From: Blautia obeum ATCC 29174
GTDB lineage: Bacteria > Bacillota > Clostridia > Lachnospirales > Lachnospiraceae
Length of the DNA stretch: 64,000 nucleotides
Direction: 5' to 3'
Assembly: GCF_025147765.1 (NCBI RefSeq)
Contig: NZ_CP102265.1
Span: forward strand, 2,109,001 to 2,173,000
Numbering within the stretch: the stretch's first letter is position 1; every line of letters begins with the position of its first letter. Below are positions 36,789-43,817 of this stretch, one piece after another. The notes under the pieces were generated by a model. It searched no databases. It was not told the origin of the DNA and saw nothing but the letters and a program-made list of their open reading frames with translations. The translations under genes and the position numbers were made by a program.

Positions 36789-38463
36789 AAGTATCCCCCT
36801 TTACCAGATCCCGGAACAGAATACGGATCTTTCCGTCTTCCATTCTGGAATTTACATATTTTTCAAACTTCTGGTCTGTTTCCGGATGATCTAGATTCTC
36901 ATTGAAAGAATGCCATCTGGTTTCTTTTCTATTCTTAAGATGCTCGATCAGCACCTGACAGACAAGAAGTCTTTCTTTTAATTCGTATGCAAAAAGAAGT
37001 TCATGCATATCTTCTGCACCGACCTGATCTGCCAGTTCACTTAATCTTGTAATTTTTTCTTCTGCAAGATTTAACTGTTTCTCATTGAACTGATAGTTGC
37101 TGGCGATTCCACCTGCATATTCGTCCATGACTTTCTGCATGGCTTCTTCCAGTTCGTCGATGGTAAACAGTCCGTTTTCTCCATTGCGAATCTTTTCGTA
37201 GTCAGCAAGGATCATCTGTGCCTGTTTTTCGATTTCGGATGTTTCTTCACTGTGATCGTCTTTTAACTGTTCGATGATTGCGAGAGAGGCGATCTTGCCC
37301 TCTGCCAGAGCACCGGTTACATATTTCTGAGGACATCCGCCTGCCACATCACCGGCTGCATAAAGTCCGTGGATGGTAGTCTCTCTTCTGGTATCTACCC
37401 AGAATCCACTGGCTGTATGACCACCTACGATGTACGGTTCTGTTCCCTGGATCTCTACGTCCTGTTCGCTCGGCATCTTGCCGCTCTCGATCCATTTGAG
37501 GGTCTGGCTCGGTGCCATGTTCAGGTATGCTTTGAGAAGATCCTGATCCTGTTCGGATGTGATACCGGAAGTCTTAAGGTAACACGGGCCATGACCAAGC
37601 TGGTTTTCTTTGACGGTTCCATACACACGCTGGCTGGTAGTCAGACCATAAATATGCTCGTAGACTTCGCCTTTGGAGTTGACCTGCTTTGCCTGCACGC
37701 CCTGTGCGATGGTTCCTGTCGGAGCAATCGTATCTTTACAGCGAAGTGCGATAAAACGCATCTCAAAGGTTGTCATTTCTGCACCGGAACGGATTCCCAT
37801 TGCGTATCCGGCTCCTGTATTGAATGGCGGATACCACATTTTATGTCTGGAAAATCCCGGATTGTTTGGTTTGTAGAGACCGGCAGCTCCGCCTGTTGCG
37901 ATCAGAACAGCTTTCGCATGGATCACATAGGCAGTTTCTTCCATGATGGAAAAACCGACAGCTCCGTAGACTCTTCCATTTTCCGTAAGAAGGTCTGTGA
38001 TGTTTACGTAGTTGAGAACATCTACGTTTTCACTTTTATATACGGCATCCGCAAGAAGTGGTTTGAAGTTTTCGCCATTGATCTTAATGTTACGGTTTCC
38101 TCTTGCCACATAGTCTCCGTTTTCATCTTTAAGGATCACGAGACCAAGTTTTTCCATATCTGCCGTTACTTCGTTAAATTCTTCTGCGGCTGTCAGAAGG
38201 AGGTCGTTTCTGACGATTCCTGCCGCATCTTTAGTTGCGTAATCTACGTAGTCCTGTGGTCGGCGGCCTTTTACAATATAGGCGTTGATCGCGTTGACAC
38301 CTGCTGCAAGACAGCCGCTTCGTTTGATATTTGCCTTTTCTGCAACAAGAATGTTAAGTCCAGAGTTTCTGCTGATTGTGAGTGCGGCATAACAGCCTGC
38401 AGTTCCGCCGCCTATGATCAGGACATCTGTATGTAAGTGTTTTACCTGTAAGGGTTTGCTCAT
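36769..38463 (-). CDS. aprA: Adenylylsulfate reductase alpha-like flavoprotein
   Basis: 564 residues of the fumarate reductase/AprA family. FAD site DVLIIGGGTAGCYAALTISR; RSGCLAAGVNAINAYIVKGR is the AprA-type active-site stretch; PYIVGGHTASGFWVDTRRET and GDVAGGCPQKYVTGALAEG follow. It reduces APS to sulfite and AMP. It is somewhat shorter than the dissimilatory enzyme. Here it sits with cysDN and homocysteine genes and no dsrAB or qmo, so the role is assimilatory. Confidence 0.87.
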   Translation of the reverse strand: MSKPLQVKHLHTDVLIIGGGTAGCYAALTISRNSGLNILVAEKANIKRSGCLAAGVNAINAYIVKGRRPQDYVDYATKDAAGIVRNDLLLTAAEEFNEVTADMEKLGLVILKDENGDYVARGNRNIKINGENFKPLLADAVYKSENVDVLNYVNITDLLTENGRVYGAVGFSIMEETAYVIHAKAVLIATGGAAGLYKPNNPGFSRHKMWYPPFNTGAGYAMGIRSGAEMTTFEMRFIALRCKDTIAPTGTIAQGVQAKQVNSKGEVYEHIYGLTTSQRVYGTVKENQLGHGPCYLKTSGITSEQDQDLLKAYLNMAPSQTLKWIESGKMPSEQDVEIQGTEPYIVGGHTASGFWVDTRRETTIHGLYAAGDVAGGCPQKYVTGALAEGKIASLAIIEQLKDDHSEETSEIEKQAQMILADYEKIRNGENGLFTIDELEEAMQKVMDEYAGGIASNYQFNEKQLNLAEEKITRLSELADQVGAEDMHELLFAYELKERLLVCQVLIEHLKNRKETRWHSFNENLDHPETDQKFEKYVNSRMEDGKIRILFRDLVKGDTYEHTNS

Positions 38464-38481
38464 GGTTTTTTCTTCCTTACT

Positions 38482-38901
38482 TTATTCTGTGATCTCGATC
38501 TCGTGGATCGTGACATTTTTTTCTTTGTCGATTCCGAATGCTTTGAGTACCGGATTTCCTTCTTCCATAAGGGAGAGGATAAGGTATTCAATGGTCGGGT
38601 CAAATGCCAGGCGTTTGTCTTCTTCGGATGGGCGGGATGGGGATTCCGGATGGGAATGGAAGTTTCCGATGATCTTGTATCCGTTTGCTCTGGCATCTTT
38701 GAGGGCTGCAAGCTGCTCTTTGGGATCCATGGAAAAATGTTCTCTGCTGGCATCCACATTTGTGAGGAGATAGACCTTCGTGACGGTGATCTCTTCGTCT
38801 TCTTCTGTTCCTGCAAGGAGGCCGCAGGATTCATTTGGGAGGCCGGCGGTGCAGTGCGTCAGGATGGTATTATAGTGTGATTTTTTTAAATATAATTTCA
38901 T
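38482..38901 (-). CDS. hcyD: JAMM/MPN+ metalloprotease, HcyD-like
   Basis: 139 residues. The complete zinc motif is E24, H82, H84, S92 and D95 (HSHPESPSRPSEED). Family members such as HcyD and Mec+ cut short extensions from sulfur-carrier proteins to expose the C-terminal di-glycine. The HcyS-like protein 1.3 kb upstream ends GGGAR, so it is the obvious substrate. It lies 18 bases before aprA and is separated from hcyF by 459 bases holding two structured elements. Confidence 0.87.
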   Translation of the reverse strand: MKLYLKKSHYNTILTHCTAGLPNESCGLLAGTEEDEEITVTKVYLLTNVDASREHFSMDPKEQLAALKDARANGYKIIGNFHSHPESPSRPSEEDKRLAFDPTIEYLILSLMEEGNPVLKAFGIDKEKNVTIHEIEITE

Positions 38902-38925
38902 AATAAAAGTTCCTCTAATAACTAC

Positions 38926-39061
38926 GTGTACATGATAAACAATTCACCGAAGATACGCTCTCGCTGCCTTCGATTGGTAGCGGTACATAAGTGACCACAA
39001 TACGGTCACTAAGTACCGACCATCTCAGAGCATCTTCTTATGAATTTGTTTATCTGTACAC
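38926..39061 (+). repeat. Structured 136-bp element, copy 1
   Basis: A long stem GTGTACATGATAAACAATTCA with TGAATTTGTTTATCTGTACAC leads into a conserved GAAGAT/ATCTTC stem and GCTCT/AGAGC. The head has two hairpins: GCTGCC-TTCGATT-GGTAGC and GTGACC-ACAATAC-GGTCAC. The inverted copy at 39193-39328 has the same length and head sequence but different, still pairing stems. No protein is encoded. Confidence 0.85.
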
Positions 39062-39192
39062 TTGAATTTAGCTCCACACGGTCAGCTTCGCCAGTTTCAG
39101 CTAATGGCTACCAAAATTCTGTGCCGAAGGCATTGTAATATATCTTTTAGTGCAATTTGTCTTAGTATAATTGTTATCTCTGCGTATTCACA
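39062..39192. other. Spacer between the two structured elements
   Basis: 131 bases with no open frame of note. A TATAAT-like sequence (about 39165-39172, plus strand) has no good -35. Nothing else is recognised. Confidence 0.5.
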
Positions 39193-39328
39193 GTGTGCGG
39201 ATAAATATTTCGAGAGAAGATGCTCTGAGACGGCCGGTACTTAGGGATTGTTTTTTAATCCCTTAGTATCCGCTGCCAGTCGAAGGCAGCGAGAGCGTAT
39301 CTTCGATGAAATATTTGATCTCGCACAC
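39193..39328 (-). repeat. Structured 136-bp element, copy 2 (inverted)
   Basis: Its reverse complement aligns with copy 1 without gaps. The core GAAGATACGCTCTCGCTGCC and CTCAGAGCATCTTCT are identical. The variable hairpin is GGGATT-AAAAAAC-AATCCC against GTGACC/GGTCAC in copy 1, and the basal stem GTGTGCG...CGCACAC against GTGTACA...TGTACAC, so pairing is kept while sequence changes. Confidence 0.85.
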
Positions 39329-39360
39329 GTAAGGCTATAGTCTATAATCTATAATCCATA

Positions 39361-40167
39361 TTACATATGCATGTCGCATTCTGCCTGCTCGTAATCGATC
39401 AATTTGGTGATCGTCGGATGATCACCGCATACCGGGCAGTCATGGTTCTTTGGAAGTTTAATGGTACGGAAAGTCATAGACAGTGCATCATAGGTAAGAA
39501 GTCTTCCTGTGAGAAGTTCTCCTTTGCCGATAATGTATTTGATTGCTTCCATTGCCTGAAGGCTTCCGATGACTCCACCCATAGCTCCGATAACGCCGGC
39601 CTGTTTACAAGTTGGTACTGCGTCCTTCGGCGGCGGATCTTTAAATACACATCTATAACATGGTCCTTCTCCTGGAACATAGGTCATAAGCTGGCCTTTG
39701 AAACGGATGATTCCTGCATGAGAGAATGGTTTCTGTGCCATGACACAGGCATCATTGATCAGGAATTTTGCCGGAAAGTTATCGGTTCCGTCAATAATAA
39801 AGTCGTAGTCTTTGATGATATCCATGATATTCTCGGATGTGATGAACTTGCGGTATGTATTTACTTTGACATCCGGATTGATTGCCTGCATGGTTTCTTT
39901 TGCCGACTTTACTTTTGCTTTTCCAAGGTCTGCTGTTGTATGGATAACCTGTCTCTGAAGATTGGAAAGATCAACTTCATCCGCATCGGCAATTCCGATC
40001 GTTCCTACACCTGCTGCCGCCAGATACATAGCTGCCGGTGCTCCAAGTCCACCTGCCCCAATAATCAGTACACTGGCGTTCAGGAGTTTTTTCTGTCCTT
40101 TGGCACCAACCTCTTTGAGGATGATATGACGGGAATAACGCTCTAACTGTTCATTCGTAAATGCCAT
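39361..40167 (-). CDS. hcyF: ThiF/MoeB-type E1 activating enzyme, HcyF-like
   Basis: 268 residues. ATP site IIGAGGLGAPAAMYLAAAGVG, DLSNLQRQVIH, and a zinc tetrad from CYRC and CPVC. It adenylates the C-terminal glycine of a ThiS/MoaD-like carrier for thiocarboxylate formation. Its start overlaps the hcyS stop (TAATG), which pairs it with that carrier. No thiamine or molybdopterin genes are nearby, so the Hcy role is preferred. Confidence 0.87.
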   Translation of the reverse strand: MAFTNEQLERYSRHIILKEVGAKGQKKLLNASVLIIGAGGLGAPAAMYLAAAGVGTIGIADADEVDLSNLQRQVIHTTADLGKAKVKSAKETMQAINPDVKVNTYRKFITSENIMDIIKDYDFIIDGTDNFPAKFLINDACVMAQKPFSHAGIIRFKGQLMTYVPGEGPCYRCVFKDPPPKDAVPTCKQAGVIGAMGGVIGSLQAMEAIKYIIGKGELLTGRLLTYDALSMTFRTIKLPKNHDCPVCGDHPTITKLIDYEQAECDMHM

Positions 40168-40376
40168 TATCTTGCTCCTCCTCCCATGAAGTACAGGAAT
40201 TCGATTTCATCACCGTCTTTCACTTCTGTGGATTCAAAAGCTCCACTTTCTACGAATTCATCATTGATAGTTACTGTAACATACTGTGGTGTTTCTACAT
40301 CCTCTTTCTCAATCAGTTCTTTAACTGTAAGTCCTTCCGGATATTCTTTCTTTTCTCCTGCTACTTTGATAAACAT
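40167..40376 (-). CDS. hcyS: ThiS/MoaD-like sulfur carrier, HcyS-like
   Basis: 69 residues, beta-grasp fold: YPEGLTVKELIEKEDVET, VTVTINDEFVESG and GDEIEFLYFMGGGAR. The tail has three glycines followed by Ala-Arg, so the di-glycine end is masked and needs the JAMM protease. The thiocarboxylate would supply sulfur for homocysteine. The ATG (40374-40376) follows AAAGGAG by 11 bases. The GGAGGAG that encodes the end of hcyS is also the ribosome site of hcyF. Confidence 0.87.
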   Translation of the reverse strand: MFIKVAGEKKEYPEGLTVKELIEKEDVETPQYVTVTINDEFVESGAFESTEVKDGDEIEFLYFMGGGAR

Positions 40377-40436
40377 AATGATTATTCTCCTTTTATATAT
40401 TTGATCACGCACACATAAACTTATTAAATAAACTTA

Positions 40437-40754
40437 TCAAAGATATTCTTCAAACAGTGCTTCTACTTCTTCCTGTTCTTTCAGTCCGACTACTTTCCCC
40501 TTCTGTTCTCCGTTCACAAAACAGATCACCGTCGGAACAGACATAACCTTATATTGCTCAGCAAGTGCCTTATCATAATTTACGTTCACTTTGTAAATAT
40601 AAACAGTATCCTCATGTTCATCTTCGATATCCCCAAGTATTCCTGCCATCTGTTTGCATGGAATACAGGTATCAGAGTAAAAATCAACGAGGACCGGCTT
40701 ATCTGCTTTTAACACTTTTTCTTCGAAATTCTCTGCATTGATTCTGAGTGCCAT
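40437..40754 (-). CDS. Thioredoxin-like protein
   Basis: 105 residues with the active site VDFYSDTCIPCKQM (C30-I-P-C33, not the usual CGPC) and cis-proline VMSVPTVICF. It likely reduces disulfides or persulfides in the sulfur relay between TusA and HcyS or supplies the APS reductase. The ATG at 40752-40754 has GAGG 9 bases upstream and begins 1 base after the tusA-like stop; an ATG 9 bases earlier is possible. Confidence 0.85.
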   Translation of the reverse strand: MALRINAENFEEKVLKADKPVLVDFYSDTCIPCKQMAGILGDIEDEHEDTVYIYKVNVNYDKALAEQYKVMSVPTVICFVNGEQKGKVVGLKEQEEVEALFEEYL

Positions 40755-40755
40755 A

Positions 40756-41004
40756 TCATTCATCCTCTACTTTCTTAACGATCAGGGTAAATGTATCATC
40801 CCCATTGTCTTCCAGTTTCAGAATCTGATGTCCTTCTTCTTTAATACTTCTCGGAACATTCTGTACCGGTTCTCCATTATTCATACGAACAGCAAGAATC
40901 TGTCCGTCATCAAGTTCCTCCAGCGCAACCTTTGCTTTTACAAATGTTACCGGACATACAACATCCGTAATATCTACGGTATCATCAATTTTATAATCAG
41001 CCAT
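40756..41004 (-). CDS. TusA/SirA-family sulfur carrier
   Basis: 82 residues. The conserved TusA motif CPVTFVKAKVALEEL (C17-P18) carries persulfide in this family. It overlaps the sulfite reductase by 8 bases, which suggests that sulfide is passed to it from the reductase. The second of two tandem ATGs is chosen because GGAG is 6 bases before it. Confidence 0.82.
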   Translation of the reverse strand: MADYKIDDTVDITDVVCPVTFVKAKVALEELDDGQILAVRMNNGEPVQNVPRSIKEEGHQILKLEDNGDDTFTLIVKKVEDE

Positions 41005-41860
41005 CATAAGCTCCTTTCAGTACTTCGTACAGTTTTTCTTCTCCAACTCGATCAATTGTAAATTTGAATCGCTCTCCTGCATTTGCATGATCTGCAAAAA
41101 ACTGGATGGCTGCATCTGTCACACGGAACAGCTGCTCTTCAGAAGTGATCAGTGGAAGGAATTCTCTTCCCTTACTGATATGATTTCCAAAAGTACCACC
41201 AAATGATACAAGAAATGCCTCATTTACATCCCATGCATCTACCGGACAGGATTTTGCACATCTGCCACAATAGTTGCATTTTTCATTATCGATGATCAGT
41301 TTATCATCCTGGAAAGAAATTGCTTCTTCACGACATGCCTTTTCGCAGACACCACAATGAATACAGGTATCTTCTTTCCAGCTGATCTGTGCTGCTCCCT
41401 TGATTCCAACATCATTTTCTTCTGCTTTGAGGCAGTTGTTCTGACATCCCGTCACACCAAATTTAAACTTGTGAGGAAGTTCTCGTCCAAAATATCTTTC
41501 GTTTAATTTTACTGCGATGTCATAGCTGTTGATATTTCCACTTGGACAGACTGCATTGCCCTGACAGGCTGTTACTGTGCGGACTCTCGGTCCACAGACA
41601 CCCGGACGACATCCACCTTTGGCAAGATCTGCTGTTACATCATCAATATCGTCTAATTTAATAAAAGGAATCTCAACTCCCTGTCTGGAAGTCAGATGAA
41701 CATATCCATCTCCGTATTTTTCTGCAACTTCCGCAATCTTTTTGAGGTTCTCTGCCGTAAGAGCTCCACCAACGCAGGCAAGTCTGAGTGAAAAATTATT
41801 TTTCTGTTTCTGGCGCATAAATCCGCCTTTTTTTAAGGTTGCGTAATCAACTTTTGCCAT
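40997..41860 (-). CDS. Small sirohaem sulfite reductase with two [4Fe-4S] ferredoxin motifs
   Basis: 287 residues. The sirohaem-[4Fe-4S] ligands are C99-x5-C105 (TACQGNAVCPSGN) and C139-x3-C143 (TGCQNNCLKAEEND). Inserted ferredoxin clusters are C166/169/172/176 and C195/198/201/205. This is the compact AsrC/Dsr-like type, not 570-residue CysI. It reduces sulfite to sulfide in the cytoplasm. The start ATG follows GGAG by 9 bases. It overlaps metY by 14 bases. Confidence 0.86.
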   Translation of the reverse strand: MAKVDYATLKKGGFMRQKQKNNFSLRLACVGGALTAENLKKIAEVAEKYGDGYVHLTSRQGVEIPFIKLDDIDDVTADLAKGGCRPGVCGPRVRTVTACQGNAVCPSGNINSYDIAVKLNERYFGRELPHKFKFGVTGCQNNCLKAEENDVGIKGAAQISWKEDTCIHCGVCEKACREEAISFQDDKLIIDNEKCNYCGRCAKSCPVDAWDVNEAFLVSFGGTFGNHISKGREFLPLITSEEQLFRVTDAAIQFFADHANAGERFKFTIDRVGEEKLYEVLKGAYDG

Positions 41861-43100
41861 TTTCGTCATCTCCTTCTATTACTCTTTTGAAATCTTCTTT
41901 CAAATCTTCTATATCTTCAATTCCGACACTGATTCGAATCATATCATCATAAACTCCTGAGAGTTCTTTTTCCTCCTGTGACAAATGAGCTGCTATCGTA
42001 CTCGATGGATGAATCACTAGTGTCTTGGTATCTCCAATATTGGAAACCAGCCATGGAATTTTCAATTCATTTAATATCTGAAAAGCTCTTTCTTTGCTTT
42101 CTGTTCTTAATGTAATGATTGCTCCAAATCCACCATGGAACTGTTTTGCCGCAATCTCATGATATGGATGTTCCTTAAGTCCCGGATAGGAAACCGTAAT
42201 GCCGTGTCCTAATCCATTCAGAAACTCCGCCAGCTCCATGGCGTTACTACAGTGGCGCTGCATTCGAAGACCAAGTGTCTCAAGTCCCAGATTATTGAGA
42301 AAAGCATTCTGTGGTGCCAGACAGGCTCCCATGCTTCGAAACAATCCGTTTCGCAATTTAGCAAGATAAGCAAAAGGTCCAAACTTTTTGAATTCTTTCA
42401 TTCCTGGATATTTATCTGCATCCCATTTAAACTTTCCGCCGCTTATCAGTATACCACTGATTGCATCACTGCTTCCATTGATATATTTAGAAGAGGAATG
42501 AATAACTACATCTGCTCCAAGTTTCAATGGATTGATCAGATAAGGTGTCGCTACTGTATTATCCACAAGAAATGGAATTCCATATTTATGTGCAATTTCT
42601 GCAACTCCCTGAATATCCGTGACATCCAGTTTCGGATTTCCGATTGTCTCAGCAAAAACAGCTCTGGTCTCAGGGGTGATTTCCGCCTCAAAAGCCTGCG
42701 GTGTATTGACTTTTACATAAGTTGTCGTAACACCATATACTTTCAGCTCATCCAGAAGTTCCACAGTTCCTCCATATAAGCCAGCTGCTGCAACAACATG
42801 GTCTCCTCTCTGAAGGACATTCATAAGAGCCATGCTAAGTGCCGCCATGCCGGAAGAACACGCCACACTTCCAATCCCGCCTTCAAGCTTTGCCATCCTT
42901 TTTTCAAAAGATTCTATCGTCGGGTTGTTGATTCTTGTGTAAGAATACCCAGCCATTTTATTTGAAAAGATTTTCTCAAGTTCCTCAGCTGTATCATGAC
43001 GGAATGCACTGGACTGGTAGATCGGTACCTGTGTCGCACCGTGAGGATTGTTACCCTCTGTCCCATGAAGCAAAGTTGTATTAAAACCGTATTCTTTCAT
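41847..43100 (-). CDS. metY: O-acetylhomoserine sulfhydrylase
   Basis: 417 residues, Cys/Met metabolism PLP family: FNTTLLHGTEGNNPHGATQVPIYQSSAF, ARINNPT-like YSYTRINNPT, and the PLP lysine in VIHSSSKYINGSSDAISG. It makes homocysteine from O-acetylhomoserine and sulfide or HcyS-thiocarboxylate. First gene of the operon, with an Rrf2-type operator over its promoter. The hcy gene group behind it makes the thiocarboxylate route likely; compare the second copy at 50545. Confidence 0.92.
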   Translation of the reverse strand: MKEYGFNTTLLHGTEGNNPHGATQVPIYQSSAFRHDTAEELEKIFSNKMAGYSYTRINNPTIESFEKRMAKLEGGIGSVACSSGMAALSMALMNVLQRGDHVVAAAGLYGGTVELLDELKVYGVTTTYVKVNTPQAFEAEITPETRAVFAETIGNPKLDVTDIQGVAEIAHKYGIPFLVDNTVATPYLINPLKLGADVVIHSSSKYINGSSDAISGILISGGKFKWDADKYPGMKEFKKFGPFAYLAKLRNGLFRSMGACLAPQNAFLNNLGLETLGLRMQRHCSNAMELAEFLNGLGHGITVSYPGLKEHPYHEIAAKQFHGGFGAIITLRTESKERAFQILNELKIPWLVSNIGDTKTLVIHPSSTIAAHLSQEEKELSGVYDDMIRISVGIEDIEDLKEDFKRVIEGDDENGKS

Positions 43101-43138
43101 TCCTGTGCTCCTTTTTTCTTTTCATTTGTGTTGGTATT

Positions 43139-43167
43139 ACTATATACCTATAAACATACCATGTCAA
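43139..43167 (-). promoter_or_regulatory. Promoter and Rrf2-type operator of the metY-hcy-apr-cys operon
   Basis: TTGACA (43162-43167), 17 bases, TATAGT (43139-43144). The plus-strand motif TATACCTATAAACATA (43143-43158) lies across spacer and -10 and is nearly identical to that of sbp. Confidence 0.8.
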
Positions 43168-43229
43168 TAGGTAATGTATGCTTTTTTCCATTTTTTCTAT
43201 AAATTTACAATTTTAAACTTTATTACGCA

Positions 43230-43270
43230 GAAAAAAAGAACAGCCACTGTACTTCTGACAGTTCTGTTCT
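43230..43270 (-). terminator. Terminator of the Rrf2 regulator gene
   Basis: AGAACAG pairs with CTGTTCT (43264-43270 with 43237-43243), followed by seven T, with a nested ACTGT/ACAGT hairpin. Confidence 0.8.
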
Positions 43271-43326
43271 CTTGATCCGACAGCTATTTTACTTATTCTG
43301 ATCTGCCCTTTGTTCCGCGCTATTCA

Positions 43327-43758
43327 TCAGATTACATAGTCTCCTGTATCTGTGCTCTGCTCCAGAAGGTCTTCCAAAGTAATTCCGTCAAAATATTCAT
43401 TGAGCAGCTTATAGAAACCTTCCCACATCTGCAGTGTTTTGCAGGATGACGCTCTCTCGCACTGATTCGGATGATCATCCAGACAGGCAACCGGTGCCAT
43501 TGAACCTTCCGTGATACGCAGGATACTTCCGATCGTATATTCAGCAGGAGTCCTGACCAGGCGATACCCTCCACCTTTTCCTCGAAGCGCTTTGACAAAT
43601 TTCTGTTTGCTCAAGACAGAAACAATGGACTCGAGATATTTCTCAGAAATCTCCTGTCTTTTCGCAATGTCCATTAATGGAATATACTCTCCATTATTAT
43701 GTTCTGCAAGATCCAGCATAACGCGGATCGCATAACGTCCTCTCGTTGATATCTTCAT
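43327..43758 (-). CDS. Rrf2-family regulator with IscR-like cysteine triad
   Basis: 143 residues. Winged helix begins MKISTRGRYAIRVMLDLAEH with GGYRLVR wing. C92, C100 and C106 (CLDDHPNQC, SSC) match the Fe-S ligands of IscR-type proteins. It lies between cysA and metY promoters. It could sense Fe-S status or sulfur supply and bind the shared operator, autoregulating through the palindrome 43776-43799. A CymR-like role is also possible. Confidence 0.85.
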   Translation of the reverse strand: MKISTRGRYAIRVMLDLAEHNNGEYIPLMDIAKRQEISEKYLESIVSVLSKQKFVKALRGKGGGYRLVRTPAEYTIGSILRITEGSMAPVACLDDHPNQCERASSCKTLQMWEGFYKLLNEYFDGITLEDLLEQSTDTGDYVI

Positions 43759-43775
43759 GAAATCCCCTCCATAAA

Positions 43776-43799
43776 CCTATTATACCACAAGGTTATAGG
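43776..43799 (-). promoter_or_regulatory. Promoter with palindrome before the Rrf2 gene
   Basis: TGG-TATAAT (43779-43784) extended -10. An imperfect palindrome CCTAT.ATACC-ACAA-GGTTATAGG covers it. Likely autoregulation. Confidence 0.5.
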
Positions 43800-43817
43800 G
43801 AAAACAAGTGTCAATCA

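Noticed and set aside
37369..38436. A 355-codon plus-strand frame across aprA
   Set aside because: Antisense of aprA, with no start signal or known motif.
39062..39244. A 60-codon frame near the structured elements
   Set aside because: It runs through copy 2 of the repeat and has no ribosome site.
38926..39328. CRISPR array or attC integron sites
   Set aside because: Only two copies in inverted orientation, no regular spacers, no GTTRRRY sites and no cas or integrase gene.
39361..40376. HcyF/HcyS as thiamine (ThiF/ThiS) or molybdopterin genes
   Set aside because: No thi or moa neighbours; the GGGAR tail, JAMM protease, MetY and sulfite reductase favour homocysteine synthesis.
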